This document shows, piece by piece, positions 1 through 6,841 of a DNA stretch of 44,392 nt. This stretch comes from Solirubrobacterales bacterium. Its GTDB lineage: Bacteria > Actinomycetota > Thermoleophilia > Solirubrobacterales > Solirubrobacteraceae. The stretch is taken from the NCBI GenBank assembly GCA_019240655.1, contig JAFAXX010000113.1:1-44392 (forward strand). Direction: 5' to 3'. Each line of letters starts with the position of its first letter. Position 1 is the stretch's first letter. The notes under the pieces are model-generated. The model worked only from the letters and a program-made list of their open reading frames with translations, was not told the DNA's origin and searched no databases. The position numbers and the translations under genes are program-made.

Positions 1-126
1 AATAGCCGGCCTGCGCGCACCCCGACACCAACGCTTCGCTGCGCCCTCACGGAACGCCAACGCATGGGCGGGGCCATCGTGATTCGCTATATCTTCGATG
101 TAGGACTCTTCCATTCCCTTCTTCAT
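1..126 (-). CDS. Partial small ORF resembling group II intron-associated ORFs
   Basis: An open frame of 42 codons starts at the ATG at 126 (alternative ATG at 114) and runs off the left edge without a stop. Its pattern, ESYxExxAxHxGP followed by REG, resembles the short hypothetical proteins often annotated just before group II intron reverse transcriptases; this is from memory of that family, not a search. No clear Shine-Dalgarno sequence precedes the first ATG. It lies 32 bases after the SHOCT-like gene, on the same strand. If the reading is right, a group II intron or its remnant lies to the left of the window. It could also be a chance open frame. Confidence 0.4.
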   Translation of the reverse strand, partial: MKKGMEESYIEDIANHDGPAHALAFREGAAKRWCRGARRPAI

Positions 127-157
127 GCCGGTTGTCCGGCGCTTTCGCGGATCGAGG

Positions 158-391
158 CTAACCCGCATCTCGGGCGGACGTCAGGCCGGATCTTTGGAGG
201 CGCCGCAGACGCTGTTCTTCCTCGGAAGCAAACTCCGCGCCGGTCAGTACGCCGGCATCGTGCAGCTCACGAAGGCGGCGCTCTATCACTCCCTCGGCGG
301 CTGGCGCCTCGGTCGCGGGCATCGGAGCCCGGAGGGCGGGGGCAACGACGCCGGGTGCGCCGGTTACGCCGCCGCGGCTCTTGTCGCCCAC
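158..391 (-). CDS. Small SHOCT-domain-like protein
   Basis: This is a 77-residue protein with a GTG start that overlaps the end of the upstream gene by 28 bases, which suggests translational coupling. Residues about 36-65 read IERRLRELHDAGVLTGAEF and match the SHOCT pattern (leucine-rich helix, DAG turn, LTxxEF, second helix). SHOCT is a short C-terminal oligomerisation or tethering module. The first 35 residues are low-complexity Ala/Pro/Gly. The role is unknown; the context is the plasmid-like module, downstream of the replication-relaxation-like gene. A free-standing SHOCT module this short is unusual but not rare in actinobacterial mobile DNA. Confidence 0.55.
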   Translation of the reverse strand: MGDKSRGGVTGAPGVVAPALRAPMPATEAPAAEGVIERRLRELHDAGVLTGAEFASEEEQRLRRLQRSGLTSARDAG

Positions 392-1083
392 GCCAGCTTG
401 CCGGCCTCGGCCTGGACTTCCTCAAGCGTCCTGACGCCAAGCCCTCCGATCCCGCGGGTGAGACCGCGTCGTTCCGCGACCCGTTCCACCCGCTCGCACG
501 CTAGCGGGCTGCCGCATACGTACATCACGCCGGCCGTCTTGCCCTGCCAGCGCCACAGCGCATGCAGCTCGAGGATCGCCGATAGGCGTGCGCTCGACTT
601 GCGCGCGAGTTCGACCTCGACCGCCACCGAGATCCCGTCGATCACCCGCAACAGGTCAGGATGATGCCCAGAAGTTCGCCATCCACTGCGCTCTCGCCAC
701 CGGACCTGTCCCTGCCAGCTCTCCTCGCCGGCGAGCTCGCGACAACCCAATGCGAGCTGACCGCGGCGAGTCAGCCACGCCGCCGTCCAGGCACAAGCTC
801 GGACGTGCGCCCACCAGGTGGGCGCCGGCGAACGCGCGGGAGCCACCGGCACCGCCGCCCGCTTAATCCCGTCACGCGTGGCCAGCAGCAGCGAGCCCTC
901 CCCGTAGCTCGTGCGCTGCCGCGCCAGCCAGCCGGCGCGCTCAAGCCGGCGTGCGTGATCCTCGGCGGTCTGCTTTGACCAGCCCATCGCGGTTCGCCAT
1001 GCCCCCACCGGCGACGGACCGACCCGCGCCAGCCACGCCAAACCCGCCACACTCGCCGGACCAGGCCGAACCGCACGGCTCAC
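364..1083 (-). CDS. Replication-relaxation-like protein (wHTH plus nuclease-like fold)
   Basis: The product is about 239 residues. The first 65 residues look like a winged helix-turn-helix (GLAWLARVG, then a recognition-helix-like segment SKQTAEDHARRLERAGWLARQ). The C-terminal half carries HHPDLLRV, then VAVEVELARKS and a conserved hydrophobic strand VMYVCGSPLACERV. This is the layout of actinobacterial replication-relaxation family proteins, whose second half resembles a PD-(D/E)xK fold with D and ExE as possible metal ligands. I chose the GTG at 1083 because GGGAG lies 7 bases before it; a TTG at 1101 has no such site. Family members occur on plasmids and integrative elements, which fits the neighbours. 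Whether it cuts DNA is not known. Confidence 0.6.
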   Translation of the reverse strand: MSRAVRPGPASVAGLAWLARVGPSPVGAWRTAMGWSKQTAEDHARRLERAGWLARQRTSYGEGSLLLATRDGIKRAAVPVAPARSPAPTWWAHVRACAWTAAWLTRRGQLALGCRELAGEESWQGQVRWRERSGWRTSGHHPDLLRVIDGISVAVEVELARKSSARLSAILELHALWRWQGKTAGVMYVCGSPLACERVERVAERRGLTRGIGGLGVRTLEEVQAEAGKLAWATRAAAA

Positions 1084-1277
1084 CTCGCAGCTCCCACGCA
1101 AGCTGTGAGGTCGCCGCTTTCACGAGCCCCTCGCTGGCCTGGGCCCAGACAGCCGCGCGCGAACGCTCTCCCTGCCGATCCTGCCTGCTCTCGCCCCGCA
1201 GCCCGTTGCCCCTCATCTCGCAGCAGGATGTAGTTCGCCGCCGCCCCCGTGTTCGAGTTCCGACGATCCAACCTGCT

Positions 1278-1326
1278 CCGGATGCAGACTATCCGAACAC
1301 GTAGTGGGCGGGTAGTCTGCATCCGG
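1278..1326. repeat. Long inverted repeat (18-bp arms) in the 1084-1443 gap
   Basis: Arms 1278-1295 and 1309-1326 are complementary over 18 positions with a single G-T type mismatch, around a 13-base loop. It is the only notable structure in the 360-base gap between the helicase fragment and the replication-relaxation-like gene; I see no gene there. No run of T follows either arm, so it is not a textbook intrinsic terminator, although it could end the helicase transcript. Alternatives are an origin hairpin or a binding site for an element-encoded protein. Confidence 0.7.
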
Positions 1327-1443
1327 AAGGGGGCCGGATCCCAGGGGGCACGCGGCGGCGGCGGCAGGGTCACTTCCTGTAGCACGCCATGTAGCCCAGC
1401 CTGTAGCTGAGGGATGGTGGTGTGGGCCGACTCGGACACCGTG

Positions 1444-2214
1444 TCACACGGTGTTGCTCGGGGCGGGTGTCGAGAAGGGAGCGTTACGTTTGATCTGGAG
1501 GTAGCGCAGACGACTGTCGATGCGCGTTTTGACATGCCCGAGTCGGCCCTGTCGGTTCTTTCTCACGATGATGTCCATCTCGCCGGGGCGCTCGGAGTCC
1601 TCGTCGTAGTAATCGTCCCGATAGAGCATCAGGACGGCGTCCGCATCGGCTTCGACCTGCCCGCTGTCGCGCAGGTCGGCCAGAATCGGCCGCTTGTCGG
1701 GACGCTGTTCGACGCCGCGGTTGAGCTGGCTGACCGCGATAACTGGCACGTTGAGTTCTCGCGCGAGCTGCTTCAGCCCGCGTGAGAAAGTGGACACGTC
1801 CTCGACCCGGCTGCGTGAGGGTGGCTCGTTGCGCATAAGCTGCAAGTAGTCGACGACGATCAACCCAAGCTGGCCGCTGCGTACCGCGACCTGGCGGGCG
1901 CGCGCGCGCAGGGTGCTGACGGTCAGCGAGCCGTCGTCGAGGATGTGCAGCGGCACGTGCTCGCTGTCCGCTCCGGCCTTGAGGATCGCCGGCCAGTCGT
2001 GCGTCTTGATCTGCCCGAGGTGCAGTCGCTCGGGGTCGATGCCGGTCTCCGCCACGAGGTGGCGCTGCGCGAGCTCGGCCTCGCTCATTTCGAGCGACGC
2101 AAACAGGACGTGGGCGCATTCGCGTGTCGCGATGTGGCGCGCGGTTTGGCCGGCGACGAGACTTTTTCCCATTGCCGGCCGACCCGCGATCACGTACAGC
2201 CTCCCGGGCTGCAA
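1444..2214 (-). CDS. dnaB: DnaB-type replicative helicase, C-terminal ATPase part (after frameshift)
   Basis: This part encodes the RecA-like motor of a DnaB helicase, the hexameric 5'-3' helicase that unwinds DNA at forks. Visible motifs are Walker A GRPAMGKS, Walker B LIVVDYLQLM, the LKQLARELNVPVIAVSQLNR segment, and DLRDSGQVEADADAVLMLYR, where the family usually has SGxIEQDAD. It is in a different frame from the N-terminal part: inserting one G into the G5 run (2215-2219) makes LGGLQPGRLYVIAGRP continuous. The only start for a separate product is a TTG at 2212-2214 inside the former linker, without an evident ribosome site. A lone motor domain would be unlikely to work as a loaded helicase. 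The gene is either truly broken, rescued by slippage, or affected by a sequencing error. Confidence 0.85.
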   Translation of the reverse strand: MQPGRLYVIAGRPAMGKSLVAGQTARHIATRECAHVLFASLEMSEAELAQRHLVAETGIDPERLHLGQIKTHDWPAILKAGADSEHVPLHILDDGSLTVSTLRARARQVAVRSGQLGLIVVDYLQLMRNEPPSRSRVEDVSTFSRGLKQLARELNVPVIAVSQLNRGVEQRPDKRPILADLRDSGQVEADADAVLMLYRDDYYDEDSERPGEMDIIVRKNRQGRLGHVKTRIDSRLRYLQIKRNAPFSTPAPSNTV

Positions 2215-2837
2215 CCCCCGAGCATCACGTCAAGTTCGCGCAGCCCGGTTGAGAGACCAGGAATGTCCCGGCGGTCGTTGACGGCTTGCTCGAGCCGCTC
2301 GATCTCATTCGCGACTGCCGTCCCGAGCCTGGTGACGTGCGCGAGGGTGTCGCCGCCGCGGAGGCCGAAGATCAGCCGCTCGGCGTGCTCAACGAGTCCT
2401 TCCCCCGCACCGGGCGACTCGCCGATGTGCGCCTGGATCTCGTACGTGGCGGTCAACAGCGCCCGGGCGAGTGCGTTGTCGCGCACGATCCGCCCGTAGT
2501 CGCGCGCGTGACCGGCGGCGGGCACCCAGCCGGCGAGCTCGTCGATCGTCCCGGGCCCCCCGACCTGATCGAGCTGGCCGCCCTCGCGTAGGGCCTCGGC
2601 GATGGTCAGATGGTCGATGCGACGGCCGGCACTATGGAGCCGCAACATCGCGGCGTACACGACGCCGTGCCGTTCGCGGAAGAAGTGTTCAGGCCGCAGC
2701 TGCTCGTCGGCGTAGAGGGGATCGAGGTGGCGCTCGTCGAGCAGGATCGCGCCGAGCACCGACTTCTCGGCCTCGAGGTTGTGCGGCGGCACGAGCGACG
2801 GCGGTCGGTGACCGTTGGCGGCGTGGCGTGTGATCAC
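2190..2837 (-). CDS. dnaB: DnaB-type replicative helicase, N-terminal part (frameshifted)
   Basis: The GTG start overlaps the stop of the upstream initiator gene (GTGA), and GGAGAGGAAG just before it is a good ribosome site. The first 215 residues carry the DnaB N-terminal collar domain: PPHNLEAEKSVLGAILLD, then HxxIxxA-type helices (ERHGVVYAAMLRLHSAGRRID), then the linker leading to GLSTGLRELDVMLGG. There the frame runs to a stop 8 codons later (CSPGGCT, stop). With the C-terminal part the total is about 460 residues, normal for DnaB. Initiator and helicase being translationally coupled suggests the upstream protein recruits or loads this helicase, as on phages and plasmids. Confidence 0.85.
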   Translation of the reverse strand: MITRHAANGHRPPSLVPPHNLEAEKSVLGAILLDERHLDPLYADEQLRPEHFFRERHGVVYAAMLRLHSAGRRIDHLTIAEALREGGQLDQVGGPGTIDELAGWVPAAGHARDYGRIVRDNALARALLTATYEIQAHIGESPGAGEGLVEHAERLIFGLRGGDTLAHVTRLGTAVANEIERLEQAVNDRRDIPGLSTGLRELDVMLGGCSPGGCT

Positions 2838-4408
2838 GACGCTTCCTCTCCGTGCTGGTGGCTTTCGCTGCCCAGCTCGACCCAGCGGGCGGCGTACTCG
2901 CGGGCGCGGAAGTGCATTGGGGTGTCGCACAGCTGGGTCCATCGGACCTCGCGGACGAACGGCTCGAAGCGTCCGTCGAGCCTGGCGAGCTCGGCAAGAG
3001 CCGCCTGACGACCTCCGCGGCCGTGGCGCGCGATCAGCCGCTCGAGATGGTGTTGAGCCTGGGCCCAACCGATGCCGACCGCGGCTCCGTGCCCGTCCGC
3101 TAGCAAGCCGGCCTGCCGCTGGGAGCGAGCATGCGCACGAGCGATCAACTGATCGGCCGCATGCACGAAGTCGGGCATGGTGAGTGCGCGAGACCCGAGG
3201 ATTTCGTCCGTGGTGGCGTACGCAAGCGCCTGGTGGAGCCGGCCAGCGGGATGGTCGGCGAGCAGCCGTTCGGCTGCCCGCAACCATCCGCTTCGATTCG
3301 CCTCGAAATGACGCCGTGGCTTGGCGCCCAGGATCGGAGTCCAAGTCGCGACGAGCGCCTCGCACAGCTCGGCCGCAGATAACAGCGTCTCCGCTCCCCC
3401 CCTGGCAACCTCGGTGTGAGAGGGGGGGTTTGGGGGGGTGAAGCTTTCTAGCCTTTCTTCTACCTGCAGATCCCCCGCGCGCGCGGAGGAGGGCGCAGTC
3501 TCGGAAGTGTCGGTGGCGCGATCTGCGCCCTGTGAGTTCTGGTCCTGCGCGCTGGCAGTACCGAAACTGCTCCCTGCGACTTCTAAACCTGCGCCCTGCG
3601 AATTCTGTTCCTGCGCGGCGGCACTACTGAAACTGCTCGCTGCGACTTCTAAACCTGCGCCCTGATTTCGACTGGCAGCCTGCGGGTTTCCGTCGCCGGC
3701 TGGCTCGATGATTGTGTAGATGCTGGGGAGGTGGCGACCCCCGTTGGCAAGACGCCGCCGGCAGATCTGAAGCACCCCGGCGTCCTCGAGCACGCCATGG
3801 CAGTGGTCGAGCTGTCTGACTGCCAGACCGGTCAGCTCGACTAGCTCGGCTCGACGTACCTCGGCTCGGAGGCCCCCGTGCTGCCGGCGCTGCTCGACAC
3901 ACAGCTCGAGCAGGGTCACGACCAGGCCAAGATCGCGAAGGAAGTGTCCCCCCTGGCGTCGTTCGGCCAGCCGCTCGGCCGCCGTCACCGTGAACGCGAT
4001 CCAAGGGGGCCCCTGAACATCGAGGTGCAGGACGGTGATGACCGAGCCTCCCTGCAGGTCGGGGACCCGCTCTAGACGGACGACGCCGGCTTTGGCGAGC
4101 GCGTCAAGCAGGGCGCTGAGGCTTGCCGCGCCGATCCGCGCTCGGCGGCACAACACCTCGTAGCTGGCCTGCACACGGACGTGATCACCGACGTGGCGCT
4201 GCTCGTTGGCCAGCTGGCAAAGATAGGCGTAGAGGCCGATCGCGCGGAGGCGTCGCGGCCCACTCGCGTGCTCGCGGATGGCCCGCACCGCGCCCAGGTG
4301 CACCTGGAAGAACGGCAGCACACGGCGGTCCCGGATCGTCACCGGCGCCGTCGAGTGCGAGCTGGGTGCGGCCACGGCCCCAGCGTTATCCGCGGTGAAG
4401 CCGGTCAT
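2834..4408 (-). CDS. Putative replication initiator / helicase-recruiting protein
   Basis: This is a 524-residue protein with ATG at 4408 and a GAGGTGA ribosome site. I do not recognise an exact family. Residues about 20-135 resemble a winged-helix replication protein front (FFQVHLGAVRAI, RRLRAIGLYAYLCQLANEQ, SYEVLCRRARIG, SLSALLDALAKAGVVRLERV). A second helix-turn-helix-like segment follows at about 185-225. Residues about 250-300 are a low-complexity linker with two 22-residue repeats (GAGLEVAxSSF). The C-terminal part has LTMPDFVHAADQLIARA and ends in a helical domain. The order DNA-binding front, repeat linker, helicase-proximal tail, followed directly by dnaB, is that of an initiator such as lambda O. 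It sits after parAB and a parS-like site. Function is inferred from context and layout only. Confidence 0.55.
   Translation of the reverse strand: MTGFTADNAGAVAAPSSHSTAPVTIRDRRVLPFFQVHLGAVRAIREHASGPRRLRAIGLYAYLCQLANEQRHVGDHVRVQASYEVLCRRARIGAASLSALLDALAKAGVVRLERVPDLQGGSVITVLHLDVQGPPWIAFTVTAAERLAERRQGGHFLRDLGLVVTLLELCVEQRRQHGGLRAEVRRAELVELTGLAVRQLDHCHGVLEDAGVLQICRRRLANGGRHLPSIYTIIEPAGDGNPQAASRNQGAGLEVAASSFSSAAAQEQNSQGAGLEVAGSSFGTASAQDQNSQGADRATDTSETAPSSARAGDLQVEERLESFTPPNPPSHTEVARGGAETLLSAAELCEALVATWTPILGAKPRRHFEANRSGWLRAAERLLADHPAGRLHQALAYATTDEILGSRALTMPDFVHAADQLIARAHARSQRQAGLLADGHGAAVGIGWAQAQHHLERLIARHGRGGRQAALAELARLDGRFEPFVREVRWTQLCDTPMHFRAREYAARWVELGSESHQHGEEAS
3523..3664 (-). repeat. 66-bp tandem repeats inside the initiator gene
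   Basis: Two 66-base units (3534-3599 and 3600-3665) are about 85 percent identical, and the 10-mer CTGCGCCCTG recurs three times at exact 66-base spacing (3523, 3589, 3655). The period is a multiple of three, so the gene stays open and encodes 22-residue repeats. Repeats in the linker of an initiator gene are where some phage and plasmid origins keep their iterons. Confidence 0.8.
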
Positions 4409-4457
4409 CTATGCGTCACCTCGCGCGTGGTGAGCCGCGAGGCGTCCGTGAGCAGGT

Positions 4458-4471
4458 GTGCCACGTGGCAC
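4458..4471. promoter_or_regulatory. parS: parS-like palindrome between parB and the initiator gene
   Basis: GTGCCACGTGGCAC is a perfect 14-bp palindrome in the 71-base gap between parB and the initiator gene. Its core CCACGTGG resembles chromosomal parS (core TTTCACGTGAAA) with changed outer bases. An identical core recurs at 6845-6858 upstream of the operon. ParB nucleation at these sites is inferred from position and symmetry. Confidence 0.65.
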
Positions 4472-4479
4472 GCGTCGGA

Positions 4480-5358
4480 TCACGTTTGATCGCCCTTTGC
4501 TTCGAGCAGGCGCACGAGTGAGTCTGCCCCCTGCCGGTCGATGGTGATCTGATAACCGCCGCCATAGGGCCGTGCGTTGGCGTTCGATCCCGTCGCCCTA
4601 CTAATCGCGTCTTGTAGCTCGACGGCCGCTGCGCTGTGGTCGGGATGGGGTTCCGCAGGCGACCTTGGCCTGAGACTAGGGGTCGCTATTCCGGCCTCGA
4701 GACGCCGCACTGACCATCCTTCCTTGGCGGCCCGACGAGCCAGCGCGCGGCGGCGTCGATGGTCGGGCTCGGACAGCAGCACCTTCCCGTGGCCCTTCGT
4801 TAGCGTCCGCCGGTCGATGAGCCCGATGGCCTCATCGGGAAGCTCAAGCAGCCGAACAGAGTGGACTAGGTCGCTGCGGCTTCGTCCGAGTCGCTTCGCA
4901 AGCGCTCCCGCGGTCACCTTGAGGTCATCGAGGAGCGTCGCGATCGTCCGTGCCTCCTCGATCGGCGTGAGGTCCTGACGGACCACGTTCTCGATCAGCG
5001 CGAACTCGAGCGCCTGACAACCGTCGACCCCCTCCTCGACGAGCGCGGGGATCGTTGCGCGCCCTGCGATCCCGGCAGCACGCCACCTACGCTCGCCGGC
5101 GATCAGTTCGAAGCGCCCGTCGTCGCGTCCTCGGACGATCACCGGCTGCAGCACACCGCGCTCGCTGATTGATTCCGCCAGCGAGCACAGTGAGTCCTGG
5201 TCTATTCGTTTGCGTGGCTGACCAGGATTCGGCTGTATCTGTTCGAGCGGAATGTTCCGGAGGCGGCTGAGTGGGTCGCCGGTCGTCTGGTACTCCTTCA
5301 CAGCCGGGGCACCAACTGGGTCGTCGATGTTGAGCCCACGGCTCCTTGCCACACTCAT
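4480..5358 (-). CDS. parB: ParB/Spo0J-family partition protein
   Basis: This is a 292-residue ParB. It binds parS, loads as a CTP-dependent clamp and spreads on DNA so that ParA can move the replicon. The N-terminal ParB/Srx domain shows IPLEQIQPNPGQPRK, VLQPVIVR, GERRWRAA (CTP-binding box) and ENVVRQDLTPIEEA (second box), all at about 35-135. A helix-turn-helix DNA-binding region follows (TAGALAKRLGRSRSDLVHSVRLLELP, then LTKGHGKVLL), and a C-terminal dimerisation segment ends the protein. Its ATG overlaps the parA stop (ATGA), so the two are coupled. The sequence type is close to chromosomal ParB, but the neighbours (initiator, dnaB, replication-relaxation) fit an episome or integrated element better. 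Confidence 0.93.
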   Translation of the reverse strand: MSVARSRGLNIDDPVGAPAVKEYQTTGDPLSRLRNIPLEQIQPNPGQPRKRIDQDSLCSLAESISERGVLQPVIVRGRDDGRFELIAGERRWRAAGIAGRATIPALVEEGVDGCQALEFALIENVVRQDLTPIEEARTIATLLDDLKVTAGALAKRLGRSRSDLVHSVRLLELPDEAIGLIDRRTLTKGHGKVLLSEPDHRRRRALARRAAKEGWSVRRLEAGIATPSLRPRSPAEPHPDHSAAAVELQDAISRATGSNANARPYGGGYQITIDRQGADSLVRLLEAKGDQT

Positions 5359-6116
5359 CTGCCCGCTCCCATCGCAAGTTGCTCAATGAGACGGGCGTAG
5401 CCGATCGCAGCGGAGCTGTCCGGGTCGCTGACGACAAGCGGCGAGCGGCTTGCGGCCGCGCGAGCGATCGCCGCTGAACGCGCTCTCACACGGGCTGTAG
5501 GTGCGAGCTGCACGTCTATCAGCCGCTTCTCGATCGCGCGGCAGCTGATCCTGTAGGGCTGCCAACGCGTGAGTACGACGATTAGCTCCGGCGCTGGTCT
5601 CGCGAGCCGCTCGCACAGCCGCTTGATCGTTCCTCGCAGCTCGATCACGCCGTGCACCGATGCTTCGTCTTCGCCGCTGACAGGCGCGAGGACCTGCTGG
5701 GCGCAGGTGAGGGCGTTGACTGTCAGCAGGCCGAGATTCGGCGGAGTGTCGATCACGATCGCGTCGTAGCTGTCGCGAACTGGTTCGAGCGCATCGAGCA
5801 GGAATCGCTCTCGGCCCAGTTCGCCCACCAGCGCCATCTCCACCCCCGTGAGCTGAGGTGCCCCGGGTAGAACATCTACGCCGTGGACGTCCCCGACGAT
5901 TGCATTCCGCGCGTCGGCGCGCCCCGCGAGGACGTCGACCAGGTTCAAGCCGAGTGACCTCGCCTCGATTCCCACCTGACGGGTCAGCGCGATCTGGGGG
6001 TCAGCGTCGACTGCAAGCACTCGTTGTCCCGCCCGGGCGAGGAGGATGCCGACGTTGATCGCTGTTGTGGTCTTCCCGACGCCGCCTTTCTGGCTGGCGA
6101 CGACCGTGACCGTCAC
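5355..6116 (-). CDS. parA: ParA-family partition ATPase
   Basis: This is a 253-residue deviant-Walker ATPase that forms ATP-dependent dimers on nucleoid DNA and is released by ParB. The Walker A motif KGGVGKT is at residues 10-16 with the signature lysine; DADPQ, then YDAIVIDTPPNLG (Walker B) follow. There is no N-terminal helix-turn-helix, so it is the short type. I chose the GTG at 6116 because GAAGGAGG lies a few bases before it and because it overlaps the stop of the 51-codon gene (ATGTGA). It is co-transcribed with two tiny genes upstream and parB downstream. Confidence 0.93.
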   Translation of the reverse strand: MTVTVVASQKGGVGKTTTAINVGILLARAGQRVLAVDADPQIALTRQVGIEARSLGLNLVDVLAGRADARNAIVGDVHGVDVLPGAPQLTGVEMALVGELGRERFLLDALEPVRDSYDAIVIDTPPNLGLLTVNALTCAQQVLAPVSGEDEASVHGVIELRGTIKRLCERLARPAPELIVVLTRWQPYRISCRAIEKRLIDVQLAPTARVRARSAAIARAAASRSPLVVSDPDSSAAIGYARLIEQLAMGAGR

Positions 6117-6268
6117 ATGGCCTCCTTCTTGTTGATGCAAGGCACGATCCGCCGGAACTGCTCGCCAGTCGCATCGATCGCCACCATGTCTCCGGCGGTG
6201 CGCTTGGCAGCAGCCTGTCCAGCCGCGTGAGCCAGCTCGTAGAGGTTGCGGTGTGGTTGATCGGTCAC
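6113..6268 (-). CDS. 51-residue protein coupled to parA
   Basis: A GTG start at 6268 overlaps the stop of the zinc-ribbon gene (GTGA), and its own stop overlaps the parA start, so it sits in a chain of four overlapping genes. The protein is mostly helical by eye (NLYELAHAAGQAAAKRTAGD) and then has VAIDATGEQFRRIVP. I do not recognise a family. Its invariant-looking placement suggests a partition accessory factor, but this is inference from position. The frame extends upstream without an obvious better start. Confidence 0.5.
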   Translation of the reverse strand: MTDQPHRNLYELAHAAGQAAAKRTAGDMVAIDATGEQFRRIVPCINKKEAM

Positions 6269-6471
6269 GAGCGGCCCTCGCGATCGCGGTAGAGCGGGAA
6301 GAAGCGCAGCTGGGCGCCACAGCCAGGGCAGGTGGTCCGGTGGTTCTCCCCACACGGCAGCTCATGGCTACAGACGATGCAGACGGCCAGCACCCAATGG
6401 GTGCGCAGCACCCATTGGACTTGCTCGTCGTCGCGCACGACGACGGTGGGTGAGTTACGCGGAAGCAACAT
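6265..6471 (-). CDS. 68-residue zinc-ribbon protein, first gene of the parAB operon
   Basis: The ATG at 6471 has GAGGAGG 9 bases upstream. The second half carries CIVC and CPGC, four cysteines spaced like a zinc ribbon, with a further Cys and His between them (CGENH). The first half contains the odd internal repeat WVLRTHWVL, encoded by an 11-bp inverted repeat with a 3-base loop (6394-6418) that would form a strong hairpin in the mRNA. The stop overlaps the next gene. The family is not recognised; a small DNA- or protein-binding regulator of the partition operon is one possibility. Confidence 0.55.
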   Translation of the reverse strand: MLLPRNSPTVVVRDDEQVQWVLRTHWVLAVCIVCSHELPCGENHRTTCPGCGAQLRFFPLYRDREGRS

Positions 6472-6756
6472 CGAGGGAAACCTCCTCGGTGTCGGGCCCC
6501 GCCCGGCCGCGACCGGTGCTGAGCCGTTTGCAGAATCACGCCGCTTGAGCACTCGTGCGATGGGTCGCGAGGACGGAGGCCGCTTCGATCGGCTTGATTG
6601 AAAGTCATCGCCAGCCCCATCGACTGAGGCTCGCGATGACCGTCGCTCGCCGGCGCGCACGCGACTGCGTCCCGGGGTCGCGTTCAGTCCGAACCCGGGT
6701 TAGACTTGCCCCTACTGCTTCGTTTGGCCGGCGCCTGAAGGCGCCTATGTCTTTGG

Positions 6757-6785
6757 AAGACCGGGCTGCGGACCCGGTCTTTCTC
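6757..6785 (+). terminator. Terminator-like hairpin between parA operon and tRNA-Glu
   Basis: AAGACCGGG (6757-6765) pairs perfectly with CCCGGTCTT (6773-6781) around a 7-base loop, followed on the plus strand by TCTC. It could end a short rightward RNA starting near 6713, or act leftward to stop read-through from tRNA-Glu. Confidence 0.5.
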
Positions 6786-6841
6786 ATCCCTGGGCAGAGC
6801 GCCGGTGGACTCCGCGCGCCCTCCGCGCCGCTTCGCTCTGC

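Noticed and set aside
1278..1326. The long hairpin as an integron attC site
   Set aside because: It lacks the GTTRRRY core and the unpaired extrahelical bases, and no integrase or cassette array is present.
2205..2225. Programmed -1 frameshift in dnaB as a firm call
   Set aside because: A slip could restore the protein, but the sequence is not a good X XXY YYZ heptamer and no downstream pseudoknot was evident. Kept only as one option.
4480..6116. parAB as the chromosomal origin-proximal pair
   Set aside because: No rsmG, mnmG, rnpA, jag or dnaA genes are adjacent; instead there are an initiator, dnaB and element-type genes. Not fully excluded, because ParB itself is chromosomal-like.
6690..6785. 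SRP 4.5S RNA or tmRNA near tRNA-Glu
   Set aside because: The conserved SRP loop (GGAAG...AGCAGC) and a tmRNA tag frame are missing.
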